NCBI GenBank assembly: GCA_015179125.1
Contig: WHVA01000445.1
Span: 1-64,000 of the forward strand
Direction: 5' to 3'
Source of the DNA: Gautieria morchelliformis
Lineage: Eukaryota; Basidiomycota; Agaricomycetes; Gomphales; Gomphaceae
DNA: 64,000 nt
Below are positions 42,115 through 54,103 of this stretch, piece after piece. The notes beneath the pieces were generated by a model, which did no database searches, had not been told where the DNA came from, and saw nothing but the letters and a program-made list of their open reading frames with translations. The translations under genes were made by a program, and so were the position numbers. How positions within the stretch are numbered: position 1 is the first letter of the stretch; each line of letters begins with the position of its first letter.

Positions 42115-43556
42115 TCATTTGCCGGCGCCCACGCGCGGCACCCGTGCCCACGCGACCGCCACCGCGGCGCGCACGACGGCAGCGCCCACGAGCGCGCCGA
42201 CGACGCCCGCGCGGACGAGGGCGAGGCGGCCGACGAGGCCGCCGAGGAAGAGGGCGAGGATGGCGAGCGGGCGGGGCGTGAGGAGGGGCGCGAGGAGCGC
42301 GCGGGTCGCGCGGAGGGGGAAGAGGAGCGCTTTTTGGGCGGCGGCGAGGAGGGGCTGGAGACAGGCTGTTTTGAGGGAGCGCGAGGCGCCACCCGGGAGG
42401 TCGTATGCGTCGTCGTCGTAGGTGTCGTCGTAGGTGTCGGTGCGGTAGAGCGCGAGGGGGGCGCGGGGCGCGGGCTTAGGCTTTGGCGCGGGCTTGGAGA
42501 GCGGGGACGCGAGCAGGTCGAGCCAGACGGACGTGAGCACGACTGCGGGACAGGGAACGGGTCAGTATGGTATTAGGAGGAGGAGAAGGACGCCACGCAC
42601 CGGTCGTCGCGAACCCCGTGCCGAGCTTCTTCCCCATGCCGCCCTGCAGCCCCATGCTCGCGCTCGCGAGCGCGATCGCGACGTACCCGTACCACGTCGC
42701 CCAGACGGGCGCCTCGGGGCCCAGCGCGGCGAACGGGAGGGTCGCGGCGCGGCCGGCGCGCACGCCGAGCCACACGAGGGCGGCGGCGAGGAGGGTGAGC
42801 GCGGCCTGGAGGAGGGTGCCGGACACGAGCCACGCGCGGTTGCGGGCGGCGTTGCGGGGCGGCGCGGGAGGGGCGGGGACGGTGCCGGTGCCGGTCTCGG
42901 TGTCGGCGTCGGCGGCGGGGTTGGGGCGTGGACGGGGCGGGGCGAAGAGGGCGGCGTCGCCGAGGCGGGCGAGGATGGCGCCGAGGAGGAAGGCGCCGAG
43001 GGAGGTGAGGGTGTGCGGCGCGAGGAGGGGCGCGGGGGTGGGCCCGTCGGACCAGGACGCGGTGTGCGGGGGCGCGAGGGGCGTGATCGGGGCGGGGCTG
43101 CGCGGCGCGGGGGAGTGGGCGGTGAGGAAGCGGGCGAGGGCGAGGGCGAGCTGCGGGGCACGTGAGTGGGGGCACGGGGCACGGATAGGGGCGTGCGGGT
43201 GCGGATGCTCACCTCGATCGTGTTGCCCGTCTGGAAGCCGCACCACACGGAGACGGCGGAGAAGGTGACGGCGTCCCTGCGGGACGGGGCGGTGAGGCTC
43301 GGCGGGTCGGGCGCGGGCAGCTGCACGGGACTCACATGAAGCCGGTCATGAAGCAGTACGCGGCGAGCGGGGCACTCGCGCGGGCGGGGTCGACCTCCTG
43401 CGCCATGTACGCACGGAGGCCCGGGCGCAGGGCGAGCGGGGACTTGCGCTCGACGCCGCCGACGCGGATGTCGTCGCCGCCGCCGGTGCGGAGGGTGCGG
43501 GACACGAGGGCGTTGACGTCGGCGGGTGCAGCGGGGGAGTCGTGCACGGGGACCAT
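42115..43556 (-). CDS. DUF1275 (YoaK-like) membrane protein
   Basis: Four exons: 43556-43336, 43276-43213, 43150-42601, 42542-42115; three GT..AG introns of 58-62 bp; 420 residues. Family hallmarks: YCFMTGFMRDAVTFS, WCGFQTGNTIELALALARF, SLGAFLLGAILARLGD, AWLVSGTLLQAALTLLAAAL, then WATWYGYVAIALASASMGLQ GGMGKKLGT and FATTVVLTSVWLDLLAS. Hydrophobic segments give about six membrane spans, with a Pro-rich loop (APPRPRPNPAADAD) between. Fungal DUF1275 proteins are uncharacterised multi-pass membrane proteins. The locus is markedly GC-rich, which creates long antisense ORFs. No frame break was seen. Confidence 0.87.
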
Positions 43557-43904
43557 GGTGTGTGGGGGAGGAGCAGCGCAGCGAAAAGCGAGGGTGATGC
43601 GTTATATCGGGCGGGGGACTGAATGGCTGACGTCGGTTATGTAACCCCGGGCTTCATCTGAATGCCTCCGCTGATCGCCATTCAGTCGCTGCACAGCGCC
43701 CACGGCACACGCGCACCCGATTCGTCGCGCCTCCGTGCGGATCGCCTTGGCGCTCTCTGCATACGCAGCAGCGAAGCTGGGTCTTCCATAGGTGGCTCAC
43801 AGACGCGGCATGTGATTCGAAGCGGCACTGTGACCGCTCTGTCACCATGCTGTTCGGCATCTGCCGTTCCCGGCTAGTCCACGCAACTGCCGCTTCCATA
43901 GATG
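43557..43904. other. 5' flank of the DUF1275 gene
   Basis: No gene supported. It presumably contains the promoter; I see no distinct TATA box. From about 43720 it begins to resemble the start of the tandemly duplicated segment. Confidence 0.4.
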
Positions 43905-46900
43905 CCGTAAGCTCGGAAGGCGGCTCCTCTCACACCGGTCAAGGAGCGTGTAGGGCCGTGCCATCCGCTTTTGTTGACTGCGGGGGCTTTGCGATGCGCA
44001 GCAGTCAACCAAGACCAAAGCTAGCGGACATGTAGTACCCGATTTTTGTTCACAAACAGGGATTGGCGAGGTGAAATCGCCCCACAAGCTCGTAATCTGT
44101 AACTAGCAGAACATGTCACCCTCTCAGCTCGTCCCCACGGCTCCTCCAGCTCCCAGATCCCGCACCGTGTTTCTGCTCAATGTCGAGGAGCCTATCCCGT
44201 GTCATATTTGTCCCATGAACGGCAGCGATGTCGCGAACAGGAGCTACCTGGTTCTATGCCCCAGCAGCCATTCCCAGTCGTATTTCCGGCCGGTATTTCC
44301 CCTTGGCTTGCGGAGATACCAGTTCTGTGCTCCGCGTCATCCAGCTGGCTATCATGGTGGTGACGTTTAGCATTTGGAGGCTGTACCCCCGTGCCCCTCA
44401 GCTGGCACGCTGAACAGCTTCTGCACGAAAACCCTGGGGATGCATAAACCCTGCACGCGCCAAGTGCGTCGTCTCCCGACGGTGCGCCGTGGTATATTGC
44501 GCTGCGGATGTCGCGATCGCACAACGGAGATGGCGGCGTGCACCAGCACATTGGCACATTGTTTGCCACATTGGCCGGACAGGCGCCTTGGACGCGAATC
44601 TGCAGCCCCAGTCTGGTCTGGCATGTTAGACTTGGTCTCCCCAGGTCGTGGGGTGACATGCAGTCCTCATCGGTGACTGAGGCATTTCAATTGGTGGAAG
44701 GCGGCCGCCGACGCAACGCAGTTCCATTTCTCGTCCTCCGTTGTGAAAGAGGTGCATGCACGTCTGGAGAAAAAGCCAAGTCCGTCCGCGCGCATCCCCG
44801 CAGACGCCATCGGCGCGATGCCACTGGAATCGGCCCACCGGCCTCGGGCTCGGGGCGGGGTGGGCTCTCTATTCCCGGGGCCTGGCTGCCTGCGCGCTCG
44901 AAGGTTACGCACGAACGCACCAGCGCCGCGCGCGCGCCCCGTCTGGCGCCGGCCCCGCCGACGTGTTTTTTGCCGCCCCGCCGCATCTTCTAGCTCCCAT
45001 AAATATTTTAGTAACAATGGTCTAAGTTGTTTCTTGTTTCTTTCTCTGCTGTTCATATCCCAGTTATATCACAGGATGCGCATCCCCCACCACCTGGATG
45101 GGATTCTACTCCCAAGTCCAGAGGGCCTGCATGCGGTGTGCCCAAAGCATAAGAACGAACCGCCGTCGCGTGTTGCGTCGCTCCCAGCGCGGCGCGAGGT
45201 CTTACGCATTTTGTCAAAGCAGCACGCGTCCACGACTCTCGACCTCTTTGGCGCATAAGCACGACTTCAAGTTGTGCCTTCGACTACACCCCATCACCCA
45301 CTGAAATCCCCGGGAGGTTTCTAGCTGATTTTTGCAGTTTGTAATTGGGAACAAGTTTTTATAGACACGTTGGGTGGCATATAAACAACATTCCTATCGC
45401 AGGTACACCTCGATATTCCAACAGCAGTTCGTGACAAATTTCAATATACACATCATCAAAATATACCCTGGATGACTTGTGAGCGTGTCAAGTAGCATAT
45501 CATGTGGAGAATTAAATCACTGAGATAAACGGCGACGGCAATACCTGCACGAGCCCAGCGACACTTCGAGCAAATTCTCTCGGAAAGGATTGATCGCGCG
45601 GCAGGGATGGTGAAACACGCATGCTGCACCCACATGTGCACATGCATTACAATTGGGCTGAAATCCATGCATGCAACTCAACGCATGATTTTGACTCTTC
45701 AGGCAGAGGGCTGACATGCAGTCTTCAATGTGCTCGCTAAGATTCGAGACATGGCCGCAGCCGAGGTATTTGCGGTCCCCTGTTATAACCGTGACGCACA
45801 TCTGCAGAGCACACCATCAGCTCACGCATCCTCAAGACAACTTCAAGCGGCAGACCTATTTTATAATCGATCGGAGGGGACGTAAGAAACGGAATGCTAG
45901 CCACTGACTGCGCACGGTGCACAGCCTCTGCTGGTTCTTACTTTGCGGCACTATCCCACGAAAGCTGCATTACTTGTACGGCGGGCGCTGACTTCAGATA
46001 GACCTTGACGCTCTGTTGGAAGACGTGTGGTCACACAACCACGTGTCGCAGATGTCACATCTTTGCATTCGAATTTGGTGGGAGGCCCGATCACTGACGT
46101 AGTTACGGGTTCGTAGGTGCATCCTGGATCCCATTGCTCGGTGGTAGGTTTGTATGGAGTGAGCGAAGCGCTAGGCGTTAGTCGGAAACTGCACTCTTCA
46201 CAGAATAGGGCGTCCGTTCGACGTGCCTTGGAATGGAGACACCACCGGTTCCGGCTCTGGGTGCATGCGTGAGTGCGCTTCAACCATAAGAATAGGAGCA
46301 CCGTCGTGCCACCCCGGTCTCTTCCCGCATCGCGTTGCTCCAAGTCCGGACTCCGGCGCAGCCACTGGGTAGCAGCAATTGTCGATGACCGCCCAACCTC
46401 TCCTTATTCTACAAGGCTATCGTGAGCTAGTCAGGCGCATCCCCATCTCAATTAAATAACCATTCATCGGTGGTATTCAATGTGGCGGCGTCGCCTTCTC
46501 TTATACCTTCTGCGATAAATCGTTCTGTCGGGCTTGAATGAACGTCGCGTGTAATTAGATTGATTGCCATTGCCGTCGTTGCCCTTCCCATCATGGCTCT
46601 GAGCTGGCTGAGGCTGGGTCAGGTTCCGTGTATCGCGGCGCGGGCTGGCCCTCTGGGAGCCCAGTACAAGGGTAGAAATAGAACAGGCCACAACCTCGCC
46701 AGATGTCTGCGTGCGGAACAAGCTGTCGTCAGAGTTCACTCACACCGCAAACTACGATGAGATGTGAGAAAGTTTTGAAAAAATTGGTTGGAATACTGTA
46801 CCAAGTGAACTAGGTAAAAATTTCGTGTCACGCCGCCGAGATCTGAACCTATGGTTGTAATGGTACAGTATCCTCCAAGATGTTGGTTCGGCAGAAGCCG

Positions 46901-47232
46901 CGTGCTACCCTAAGCGTTCTCAGTGACAAGCGTGACATTGCGTGTCGATCAGCTTGGCCTCATAGCGAAAACGCTCCCATATTTCCCGCTCCGCAGTTCC
47001 CATTTGGTCCATCGTCACAGTAGCGATGCGCAGCGCAAGATCCCCAAAGCAGGACATCACCAGCGGCGATGTAGTCGCCACCGCAACCCCCGCACACCCC
47101 CACCCGTCATCTTCTTCACATCTTCAAATATGTCCCGCAGCGTCTCCTGCCGCGCATGTCGTCGCACCACCAAATCGTGCGCGGCGTCGACGCTACGCCT
47201 GGCCGGGGCGTCCCACGGCCCCCAGTGGCACA
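43905..47232. repeat. Tandem segmental duplication, unit A (about 3.3 kb)
   Basis: Collinear with 47233-52505. Shared landmarks, A then B: hairpin TTTGCGATGCGCAGCAGTCA (43988, 47410), TCACCCTCTCAGCTCGTCCC (44116, 47590), ATTTTAGTAACAA (45005, 49004), GAACGAACCGCCGTCGCG (45153, 49684), the Cys-rich ORF (45517, 50025), GGTCACACAAC (46029, 50730) and AGTTTTGAAAAAATTGGTTG (46770, 51611). A is shorter, mainly through indels. Apart from the Cys-rich gene, shared ORFs break frame between units, so most of the unit looks non-coding or decayed. Confidence 0.8.
45517..45801 (-). CDS. Small Cys-rich protein, unit A copy
   Basis: 94-residue ORF starting MCVTVITGDRKYLGCGH. Eleven cysteines at residues 2, 15, 28, 33, 43, 51, 54, 61, 67, 85 and 88, with His at 17, 56 and 64-65, form CGH, CNAC, HHPC and CRYC motifs that suggest zinc binding. 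There is no signal peptide. The layout MCxxV..CGH..DC..C..CxxC resembles small fungal zinc-binding proteins of unknown role, from general recollection. A TATAAAATAG motif lies about 70 bp upstream on the minus strand. All eleven cysteines are conserved in the paralogue at 50025-50327, and the length difference is an in-frame 18 bp, so the ORF has probably been under selection. Confidence 0.65.
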   Translation of the reverse strand: MCVTVITGDRKYLGCGHVSNLSEHIEDCMSALCLKSQNHALSCMHGFQPNCNACAHVGAACVFHHPCRAINPFRENLLEVSLGSCRYCRRRLSQ

Positions 47233-50200
47233 GGTGCCGTACAGCCTCGGAAGGCGACACCTCTCACACCGGCCGGTGATCCATCCTCACGCGCATCTGC
47301 ACGTCCCGCGTGCGCGACGACGTAGCCCTGGCCCTGGCCGGTATTAACCCAGGGCGAGATGGTCGTGAGGAGGCGGCGCGTGTTGTAGGGTCCGTGCCGT
47401 GCGCTTTTGGGGCTTTGCGATGCGCAGCAGTCAACCAAGACCATCAACCAGGACCAAAGCCAGGGGACATGTAGTACCGCCGACTTTTTCCCACAACCAG
47501 GGTGTTGGCGAGGTGAAATCTCCCCACAAGCTTTTAATACTTGAATGATTATCCCCCAACTAAAGACTACTGTAACTAGAAGAACATATCACCCTCTCAG
47601 CTCGTCCCCACTGCTCCTCCAGCTCCCAGATCCCGCACCGTGTTTCTGCTCAATGTCGAGGAGCCTACCCCGCCTCATATTTGTCACATGTCCACCCTAG
47701 CATCTCCGACTCTGGACACCAGCATGCCCATTCTGCGCATACTCTGATCACATTGAAGCACATACTAATCTGTACAGCATGCCATCAGCGCATGCATCCC
47801 CTCACACTGCTAGAATAACACCGCAGCGATGTCGCGAACAGGAGCTACCTGGTTCTCCTATCCCCCTCCCCGAGAGTCCCAACAGCCATTCCCAGTCGTA
47901 TTCCCGGCCGGTATTTCCCCTTGGCATGCGGAGATACCTGTCCTGTGCTCCGAGTCATCCAACTGGCTGTCATGGTGATGATATTTAGCATTTGGAGGCT
48001 GTACCCCCGTGCCCCTCAGCTGGCACACTGAACAGCTTCTGCACGAGAAGCCTGGGGATGCACAAAGCCTTGCACGTGCCAAGTCGTCTGCCGACGGTAG
48101 GCCGTGGGATATTGCGCTGCTGATTTCGCGATCGGACAAGGAGAGGGTGGCCTGCACCTGCACCTGCACATTGTTTGCCACATTGGCCGGACAGGCGCCC
48201 TGGATGCGAAGCTGTAGCCCCAGTCTGGCGTGCGTTAAACTTAGACTCCCCAGGTGGTGGAGGGTCCTCATCGGTGACTGAGGCATTTGAATAGGAAGGC
48301 GGCCGCCGACGCACGCATTTCCCTGTCCCCCGTCGCGCCAGCAGTGGTGCACATCTGGAGACAACGCACGCACGCGCTCCGCCAGGATATGACGGGCCCA
48401 GGGTTGAGTCTTGGCTTGCACGGATCAGGGATGCCACACCGCCCCCCGGGCGGTCAGGTGACGCGTTTCGCGTCGTTTCACTGCAGTGTGGTGCACGACA
48501 CTGCCGTGTGGCCTTGGTGCGCAGGCATCGCACGGCCCTCCCGCCCCACCCGGACCATACCTTACATTAACGCGCACCACAACGCGGTGCGCTGCCTCTC
48601 CGTTCGGAGGGACGCATGCGCATGGGAGACGCGGTGGCTCGTGGTCGTGCTCATGGCCATGGCGTCGCGCGGGTGATTCGGAAACGAAACACTCGTAAGT
48701 TAGGCGACCGCGCGATGTGGCTTGGAAGGGCGTCACCAGCCTTGGGGTGGGGGCAGGGCGGGTTCAGGATACGCATACGCATGGAAGCGCCGTCGCGGGA
48801 CGGCGCGCCCAGTCTGGCGCCGACCCCAATTCAACGGTGTTTTTGTCTTCTAGGCAGCGGCACACCCCGCACGACATCCCGGCATTCTACACGGCTATCA
48901 TGGACGATTTGCGTCCATCCCCACCGCAATGCCCGTTCTTCCGAGTCAGTGGCGTTGATTCTGTGGATCCGCGGCGCCGCATCTTCTAGCTCCCATAAAT
49001 ATTTTAGTAACAAGTTGTGGTGTCTAAGCTGCTGTGGCTGTGGCCGTCGTCATCGTTCTGCCACGCGGTGTTTCTTGTTTCTTTCTATGCTGTTTATATT
49101 CCAGTTAAGTATAACACAGCCACCTCCCCCCTTGCGGCGCTGCGCTCAGTACGAACCTGAGAGCTGAGTCATCTGCTATTTGCTGTTGTCGATCGGTGCT
49201 TCTGGTCTTTCGGTATCAGTCTTCATTCATCGGAGATTGAGAGACGAGGCTCTCGAGTCAGGGCAGCCGGTGCTGCTTGATATCACAGTACGCTATCCTG
49301 GCAATTTGGCGCCGTACACATTGTCTTCGCAATGTGCCCTGAATAACTTGTGAGCAAGTTGGATAGTCCCAGACCTGCAATCTGATCTAGAGACGGTGTC
49401 GTGCACTGTCGAATTGCTCGACGTGTTTGTTGTTCGCGCGACACGCGGATGGTGGCTGATGGACGCCGCGCGTGGGTCTGCATGCATATGTGCAGGACGG
49501 TCGCGCCGGAATCCGCGTGTGCGACTCCAAGCATGGATCTGGCTCCTCCGGCCTTCTTACGGGGTGGCTCGACTCTCGAGGCCGCTCGGCATGAAATGAA
49601 GACATCTTTTGTAGGCGGGAGTCGCCGGATGGGATTCTACTCCCCAGTCCAGAGTGCCTGCATGTGGTGTGCCCAAAGTATAAGAACGAACCGCCGTCGC
49701 GTGCTGCGTCGCTCCCAGCGCGGCGCCAGGTCTTACGCATTTGGTCAAAGGCAGCACACATCCACGACTCTCGAGCTCTTTGGCGCATAAGCACGACTTG
49801 TGCCTCACCCCATCACTCGCTGAAACGCCAGGGAGGTTTCTAACTGATTTTTTGCAGTTTGCATTTGGGGAGAAGTTTTTATAAACACATTGGGTGGCAT
49901 ATACACAACATCCATATCGCAGGCACGCCTCGACATACCAACAGTCAGTTCATACACATCATCAAAACATATCCTGGATCACTTGTGAGCTGTGAGGTAG
50001 CATATCATGTGGAGAAATAAATCACTAAGACCCATCGCGACCCCGGCAAGAGGGGCACAGGGCCAGCATCGTATGGGCATGAGACTCTCGGTGACCAATG
50101 ATCGCGAGGCAGGAATGGTGATTCGCGCACGCTGCATGTGCATGTGTACATGCAGTACACTTGGTCTGATATCCATTCATGCAATTCGACGCATGATTTC

Positions 50201-52740
50201 GGCTCGTCAGGCAGCGGGATGACTTGCAGTCTTCAGTATCTTCGACAAGACTGTGACTGGGATTAATATTCGAGAGATGGCCGCATTCGCTGTATTTGAT
50301 GTCCGCTGTTACAACGGTGATGCACATCTGCAGAACACGCCATCAGCTCACGCATCCTCGAGACAACTTTAAGCGGCAGACCTACTTCGAAAAGCGATCG
50401 GAGCGGACGTCCTCGTAAGAAACGGAATGCTATCCACTGACTGCGTGCAGTGCACAGCTGCTGGTGGTACTTATACGCTTGCAGTTCGATGTCTAGCAGC
50501 GACCTGCAGTCGCTGACTTAAATACATGAAGACTAGTACTAAATATAATCCATTCCTTTGTCTGTTCTCCCTCCTTTGACCCCCTTCTACTAGTCCATCC
50601 TTTGTCTACGCGAGTGCCACGCGTCGAGTCGTCATCGTGCCGAAGTGCCGTAATCGTTAGATCTCTACAGTACTTACTTTGCGGCGAAAGCTGGCTTATG
50701 ATAGACCTTGACGCCCTGTTGGAAGACGTGTGGTCACACAACGTACCACGCGTCGTAGATGTCACATTTTTGCATTCGAATTTAGTGGGAGGCCTGAGCA
50801 CTGACGTGGTTACGGGTTCGTACGTGCATCCTGGAATATTCCGTTTGCTCGGTGGTAGGGGTGTATGGGCGAGGAAAGCGCGAGAAGCGCGAATGGCGCG
50901 AGGCATTGGTCGGAAATTGCACTCTTCTCATAGAATAGGGCGTCCGTTTCGACTTGTCTCAGCATGGAGACACCACCGGGTCCTGCTGTGAGTGCATGCG
51001 TGAGTGCGCTCCAAGCATAAGAATAGGCGCACCGTCGTGTCCGGTCCCTTCCCGGGTCGCGTCGCTCCAAGGCCGGACTCCGGAGCAGCCACCGGGTAGC
51101 AGCGATTGTCGATGACCGCCCAACCTCTCCTTATTCTACAAGGCTATCGTGAGCTAGTTGGCAGGCGCATCCCCATCTCACATGTCCATTCATCGGTGGT
51201 ATTCAATAGGGCGGCGTCACCTCCTCTTCTACCTTCTGTCTGGCTTGAATGAAGCTCGCGTGGTAGTACCTAGATTGCCATGGCCGTCGTTGTCATCATG
51301 ATTCTCAGCTGGCACCTTCTGGCACGGTTCCTTACTCTTATATTCAGGCTTCGTTCCTTCCTCGTAACCATCTCCCTATCATCAACTAGCCCCGACAACA
51401 TTACGCGGTTCAGTATATTTGATAAGGCTGGGTCAGGTTCCGTGTATCGCCGCGCGGGGTGGCCCTCTGGGAGCCCAGTGCAAGGATTGTCAGGTAGAGA
51501 TAGAGCAGGGCACAAAAAGCAGGCGAGATGTCTGCGTGCGGAACAAGCTGTCATCAGTGTTCACTCACGCCGCAAACTGCGATGAGCCCTTGAGAGGAAG
51601 ATGTGAGAAAGTTTTGAAAAAATTGGTTGGAATACTGTACCAAGTGAACTAGGTAAAAATTTCGTGTCACGCCGCCGAGATCTGAACCTATGGTCGTAAT
51701 AGTACAGTATCCTCCAAGATGTAGGTTAGACAAAGCCGCGTGCTACCTAAGCGTTCTCAGTGACAAGCGTGACATTGCGTGTCGATCAGCTTGGCCTCAT
51801 AGCGAAAACACGGACGATTTGTTCCTTTCACCGTTTCACGATAAGTATAGACCCGGATTTGGCTCTCTTCATTGCAACATCTGGCATGTTTATGATAGTC
51901 TCCCTGCCGCGTGGGGCATGGCGCCGAGACGTACGATGAATGCCATGACGGCCAGTGGCCACCTGTGTATACTATACTGTAAAACCTTTAAGCTTTAAGT
52001 CTGCACATCATTTTTATGTGCTTATGCATTTCTGGCTTTCACTTCTAACCCTAACCCACCAGTATTTTTAACTCAGCTGGCGTGCATTTTGCGCATGTGG
52101 TCGATTCAGTGCACTATCCGACAGTTAGTTACATCAAACACCATCTCCAATACTTAGTGGATAGATGTGTAGGGGGTGAATATATGTGGACGATGTTGGG
52201 CAACAGTGCCAGCCGGGTCAACAGTGGTCTCTGTATCCCATTCCCGCTCTGCAGCTCCCATTCCCATTTGGTCCATCCAGTCACAATAGCGATACGCAGC
52301 GCAAGATCCCGAAAGCAGAACATCACCAGCGGCTAAGTAGTCGCCGTCACCGCAACTCCCGCACACCCACCCGTCATCTTCTTCACATCTTCAAATATGT
52401 CCCCCAGCGTCTCCTGCCGCGCATGTCGTCGCACCACCAAATCGTGCGCGGTGTCAACGCTACGCCTGGCCGGGGCGTCCCACGGCCCACAGTGGCACAG
52501 ATGCCTTACAGCCTTGGAAGGCGACACCTCTCACACCAGCCGTGATCCATCCTCACGCGCATCTGTACGTCCCCCGTGCGCGACGACGTAGCCGTGGCCG
52601 TGGCCGGTATTAACCCAGGGGAGATGGTCATGAGGAGGAGGAGCGTGTTGTAGGGGGCGTGCGCGCTTTCGTTGGCTGCCGGGGGCTTTGCGATGCGGAG
52701 CAGTCAACCCTGGCTGAAGCTAGGGGAAATGTAGTACCGC
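47233..52740. repeat. Tandem segmental duplication, unit B and partial third start
   Basis: Second, longer unit. Its end (52258-52740) repeats the junction region 47000-47460, including the pieces GTCTCCTGCCGCGCATGTCG and GGGGGCTTTGCGATG, so the array has two full units plus the beginning of a third that is cut near 52740. A 0.12-kb stretch at 51305-51425 and one at 47690-47825 are absent from A. Confidence 0.78.
50025..50327 (-). CDS. Small Cys-rich protein, unit B copy
   Basis: 100-residue ORF starting MCITVVTADIKYSECGH, paralogue of 45517-45801 at about 50% identity. All eleven cysteines align (CGH, EDC, CTAC, HHSC, CPSC at the end). A six-residue in-frame insertion follows LSN. The surrounding DNA of the two units has frame-breaking indels in other ORFs but not in this one. 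No membrane segment or signal peptide is visible. Function unknown; zinc binding is inferred from Cys/His spacing only. Confidence 0.65.
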   Translation of the reverse strand: MCITVVTADIKYSECGHLSNINPSHSLVEDTEDCKSSRCLTSRNHASNCMNGYQTKCTACTHAHAACANHHSCLAIIGHRESHAHTMLALCPSCRGRDGS

Positions 52741-53002
52741 GGAAATAGCAAATAGTAAAGGCTTCTATATTATAATTCCATGAACGCGTCCGAGCAATAG
52801 TATCGTCCGTAATCGATGAAATTCTTTTCTCCGACACACGAGTCCAACTGTCCTGGCGTGATATCTATGAGCTACAAATCCCCTAGCTTTTCGTGGCGGA
52901 ACAAAAGTAGTCCCATTTCATCGAGTTTGTGCATTCGCGCCCTAATTGCTTGGCTGACCTTCACAGGATCCATAGGGCCCCTCAATCGAAAAATGACACG
53001 CT
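52741..53002. other. Spacer between duplication and F-box gene
   Basis: No gene supported; this is the 3' flank of the minus-strand F-box gene. Confidence 0.4.
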
Positions 53003-54079
53003 TCACTCCACTGAAAACAGGTTAACGAAGGATATTTCCTCCATGTAGCGGGATGTGACCTGGGAGAGCAAGGTAGGAACCCATGCATAACTCTCTGAGG
53101 TTTTACTAAGTAGAAGGTAGTCGAAAGTTAGAGTGCGTAATCGTGTGTTCAATGATAAGAGGTCCATCTTTGCTTTCTCTAAAATGGCGTCAATGGGAGA
53201 TGAAAGCTTCCACAAAGGGAAATTTCATACCGGGAGACTCCAAAATCACTTGACAAGTGCGCAAGGTGAGGTGTTCGAGGGAAGATCCGAGGAGTTGGAT
53301 AATCCTAGCCATCTGGGGACTAAGAGGGAGAGAAAAGGTGGGTCGAGTGAACATATGAGCAGCGAGAATGTGATAGTGCTCCGAAATCCAATCGACCGAG
53401 CTGGGAGGTAGGTTGTGCAATCCTACGCACCGTAACCGTGAACGCAAGTCAGGATACTCCTGAAACATGTTCTCCCAGTGACTTGCAGCGGTCACCGACT
53501 CATTCCACCTGATCTCTCCGAGATCCAGGTATTTTAGGAAGGGATGCTCGACTATGAGCGTTGCAAAGTCTCCGAATCTTTTGAATGTGACTGCTATAAT
53601 GGATAATTCTTGGAGGGTAGAGAAATTGTGAATTAATGCAGACAGGACCTTTGGGTGCTGCAGAGCTAAGGTCACTCTGTGGACTCGAAGGGTCTTCAGT
53701 CTTGTCAACTTGGGAGCAATTAGGGGAATGACCACATTCAGATAGTGCGACCACATGTCATAGTGTCCCTTAATAGTTAGCGACCTGACCAAGGCAAAAA
53801 TATGGGGGCTATTTTCCAGAAGCACGAGGACTCGGAGTACGTTGGTAAGCTCAGTGGAGAGCACAATGTCATGGAATATATGAAACCGTGCACTGGCGAC
53901 CCATGCACGACAAGCGATACAACACGCTCGTAGAGAAGGTAAATCATCGTGCAAGTGGTCGATGACGCGGTCGATTAATTCTCCTGGAAGTATGCATTTC
54001 GTTGATCTAAAGGAGGCGTCGTATTATTTCTCTCTTTTTTTTTTCGACTGGACATTGTTACAACTTACGATGATGACAT
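53003..54079 (-). CDS. F-box protein
   Basis: Exon 1 is 11 bp (54079-54069, MSSS), followed by a 62-bp GT..AG intron (54068-54007) and the main exon. The F-box core reads CILPGELIDRVIDHLHDDLP then ACCIACRAWVASARFHIF. Leucine-rich stretches follow (LTRLKTLRVHRVTLALQHP, LQELSIIAVTFKRFG, YLDLGEIRWNES), as in the many agaricomycete F-box proteins that would pair with SCF ubiquitin ligase. Near 53200 the frame changes (MKFPFVEAF to KLSSPIDAILEKAKMDLL), ending FVNLFSVE at 53003; this is either a frameshift or a missed intron. The N-terminal frame is free of stops, unlike the paralogue at 63273. Confidence 0.7.
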
Positions 54080-54103
54080 TGCGCAAGAATTGAGATGTTG
54101 TGG

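Noticed and set aside
42476-43268. Long plus-strand and alternative-frame ORFs over the DUF1275 gene
   Set aside because: The locus is very GC-rich, which removes stop codons in all frames. Only the minus-strand spliced frame gives a conserved family and splice sites.
46820-46930. tRNA-Gly-like stretch (TATGGTTGTAATGGTACAGTATCCTCC), repeated near 51690
   Set aside because: It resembles a D-arm and A-box, but no acceptor stem, anticodon stem or T-arm can be formed around it. At best it is a decayed tRNA-derived repeat, so I did not annotate a tRNA.
52044-52062. CTAACCCTAACCC, telomere-like
   Set aside because: Only two units, inside the segmental duplication; not a telomere or a clear interstitial telomeric array.
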